NCBI GenBank assembly: GCA_947166355.1
Contig: CAMVDX010000010.1
Span: 1 to 64,000 of the forward strand
Source: an uncultured Treponema sp.
Lineage (GTDB): Bacteria > Spirochaetota > Spirochaetia > Treponematales > Treponemataceae
Length of the DNA: 64,000 nucleotides
Direction: 5' to 3'
The translations under genes and the position numbers were made by a program. Shown piece after piece: positions 62,483 to 64,000 of this stretch. The stretch's first letter is position 1. Each line of letters begins with the position of its first letter. The notes under the pieces are model-generated. The model worked only from the letters and a program-made list of their open reading frames with translations, did not search any database and had not been told where the DNA came from.

Positions 62483-64000
62483 ATGTGTAAGACAAAAATC
62501 ATTTTTAGAAGTTTATTATGCGGTGTTCTGGTTGCAGTTCTTTTTGCCTGTTCTACACCAACATTAGATACATCTGGTTCAGGAGGTTCTGGACAAGGTT
62601 CAAGTACGAGTGGCGGCACAGAACAAGGGGGAAGCGGTGCTGGTACACAGCCGACGCAAAACAATAGAACATATTATACTGTTACCTTTGATACAGATGG
62701 TGGCAGTGATATTCCTTCTCAGTCAGTAGAAGCTGGCCACTTTGTAGATAAACCTGCTGACCCTGTAAAAGAAGGTTTTGTCTTTGGCGGCTGGCTGATT
62801 GCTGAGGGCGATTGTAATTACAGTAAAAGGGATGATGGTACTTTTGTTTTCACTTCTAGTCCTATAATAGCTAATTTAACATTAAAAGCAAAATGGTATG
62901 ATCTGTATGAGCTTAAAACTGGCGCCAATATTAATGGTATGATTAAAAGTTCAAGTGAATTGAATGCCAGAGCTGCCGAACATTTTGCAAAGGCCACGGC
63001 TGCTCCAGAGTCTGTCCAATACTGGCTGGACTGGGGAGAAAGAACTATCCCTGTCTGGTATGACGAAGGATCCAAAACAATATATTATTATATTGCAGAT
63101 ACAAAAAAGCTTATTCTTAATTCTGATTCTTCCGGAATGTTTGAATGTTGTTATAACTTAAAAACTGTTGAAACATGTGATTTTGATACTCATAAGGTAA
63201 CAAATATGTGCAGTATGTTTTATGATTGCTCGACTCTACAAAACCTTGATTTAAGAAGCTTTGATACAAGTAAAGTAACTGATATGAGATCTATGTTTAT
63301 GGGTTGTGTGAAATTGGGGTCTCTTGATATAAGCAGTTTTGATACTAGTAATGTAACAGGTATGAGTGGCATGTTCCACTCTTGTGAATTTCTTTTGGAT
63401 CTGGATGTTAGTTCATTTAATACCAGTAAGGTAACAAATATGTTAGAGATGTTTGCTTATTGTAAGCTTGTTACAACACTTGATTTGAGTAATTTTAATA
63501 CCAGTAATGTAACGGAAATGAGTGGTATGTTCGAGTACTGTGAAGCTCTTACAAGTCTCAATATAAGCAGTTTTGATACCAGCAAAGTAACAGGTATGGA
63601 AAAAATGTTCGAAGGTTGTAAGGAACTTACGACTCTAAATTTGAATAATTTTGATACTAGTAAAGTAACAAATATGAAGTCAATGTTCTATGGCTGTGGC
63701 TCTCTTACAACTCTTAATATAAGCACTTTTAACACTGCAAATGTTACAAATATGAAGTCTATGTTCAGAGGGTGTTCTGTTACTACACTTGATGTCAGCA
63801 ACTTTGATACCAGCAAGGTATCAGATATGTACAGTATGTTTAGTGGATGTGTGGCTCTTACGACTCTTAACGTAAGTAATTTTAATACAGGTAATGTAAC
63901 TAATATGGGTGGAATGTTTTACAACTGTAAGGAATTAACGACCATTAATGTAAGTGCATTTAATACTGCCAAAGTAACAGACATGTCATCAATGTTTTGT
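62483..64000 (+). CDS. Surface lipoprotein with DUF285 (BspA-type) repeats, cut by the window end
   Basis: The open frame from ATG 62483 runs 506 codons to the window edge. The lipoprotein signal ends at Cys 23 (LVAVLFAC). A Gly/Ser-rich linker is followed by an InlB-type/Listeria-Bacteroides repeat-like segment (YTVTFDTDGGSDIPSQSV ... GFVFGGWL, about 71-113). From about residue 235 come tandem DUF285 repeats of about 25 residues, each like FDTSKVTDMRSMFMGCVKL. At least ten are visible. Such leucine-rich-like surface proteins bind host or plant material in oral and gut bacteria. The ribosome site is weak (GGGG at 62471-62474). REP-B elements separate it from the phosphorylase. Confidence 0.88.
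   Translation, partial: MCKTKIIFRSLLCGVLVAVLFACSTPTLDTSGSGGSGQGSSTSGGTEQGGSGAGTQPTQNNRTYYTVTFDTDGGSDIPSQSVEAGHFVDKPADPVKEGFVFGGWLIAEGDCNYSKRDDGTFVFTSSPIIANLTLKAKWYDLYELKTGANINGMIKSSSELNARAAEHFAKATAAPESVQYWLDWGERTIPVWYDEGSKTIYYYIADTKKLILNSDSSGMFECCYNLKTVETCDFDTHKVTNMCSMFYDCSTLQNLDLRSFDTSKVTDMRSMFMGCVKLGSLDISSFDTSNVTGMSGMFHSCEFLLDLDVSSFNTSKVTNMLEMFAYCKLVTTLDLSNFNTSNVTEMSGMFEYCEALTSLNISSFDTSKVTGMEKMFEGCKELTTLNLNNFDTSKVTNMKSMFYGCGSLTTLNISTFNTANVTNMKSMFRGCSVTTLDVSNFDTSKVSDMYSMFSGCVALTTLNVSNFNTGNVTNMGGMFYNCKELTTINVSAFNTAKVTDMSSMFC

Overview
The window looks like a saccharolytic, host- or rumen-associated Treponema (Spirochaetota). This is judged from gene content, not from a search: cellobiose phosphorylase beside a sugar ABC importer, formate C-acetyltransferase with its activase, several cyclic-di-GMP proteins, a DUF285 (BspA-type) lipoprotein, an unrecognised 657-residue Gly-rich protein, and many short palindromic repeats between genes. 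No rRNA, tRNA, CRISPR array or transposase gene was seen.

Region 1 (392-26257, all on +) is one collinear block. It begins with a minimal type II secretion-like set (secretin, ATPase, inner-membrane platform, pseudopilin and small membrane proteins), continues with two lipoproteins and a clostripain-like (C11) lipoprotein protease, and then a 2221-residue secreted RHS/YD-repeat protein. Behind the full-length rhs gene lie three truncated 'orphan' rhs 3' ends, each joined in frame to a different C-terminal domain and each followed by an exported presumed immunity protein. The C-terminal domains look like papain-fold (C39-like) cysteine proteases (main gene and last cassette) and L,D-transpeptidase-like enzymes (middle two). 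A plausible reading is a contact or secreted toxin system whose payload acts in the periplasm or on the cell wall and can be swapped by recombination. A hairpin with a T-run at 26406-26435 closes the block.

Region 2 (26434-36624) holds a His-rich CobW-type metal-chaperone GTPase, a sugar-binding-domain/GGDEF protein overlapping a pyridoxamine kinase gene, a two-gene operon of unknown function (657-residue Gly-rich protein and DUF2804 protein), a beta-CASP metallo-beta-lactamase and a small outer-membrane-like protein. Region 3 (36690-49536) holds pflB, an EAL phosphodiesterase, a polar amino-acid ABC importer, a copper P-type ATPase fused to a CopZ-like domain through a palindromic repeat, a pseudouridine synthase, pflA and a C_GCAxxG_C_C protein. 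Region 4 (49628-55907) holds a membrane-tethered serine hydrolase, a membrane HTH protein, gatB and a Cache/GGDEF/EAL protein.

Region 5 (56125-62254) is a disaccharide-use unit: solute-binding protein, two permeases (no ATPase here, so a shared one is presumably used) and cellobiose phosphorylase. Both transcription units carry GAAAACGTT-type LacI-family operators. The window ends inside a DUF285-repeat surface lipoprotein.

Three palindromic repeat families recur between genes: REP-A (core GTCATTGCGAG...GCAATCC), REP-B (GTCATTG/GTCATTC...GACAATC) and REP-C (GGTTTCGATAC...GTATCGAAACC). They mark operon ends and have entered coding sequence at least once. Two unrelated genes (the pyridoxamine kinase gene and gatB) are each followed, 149 and 189 bp downstream, by a diverged copy of their own 3' end with a hairpin between the copies.
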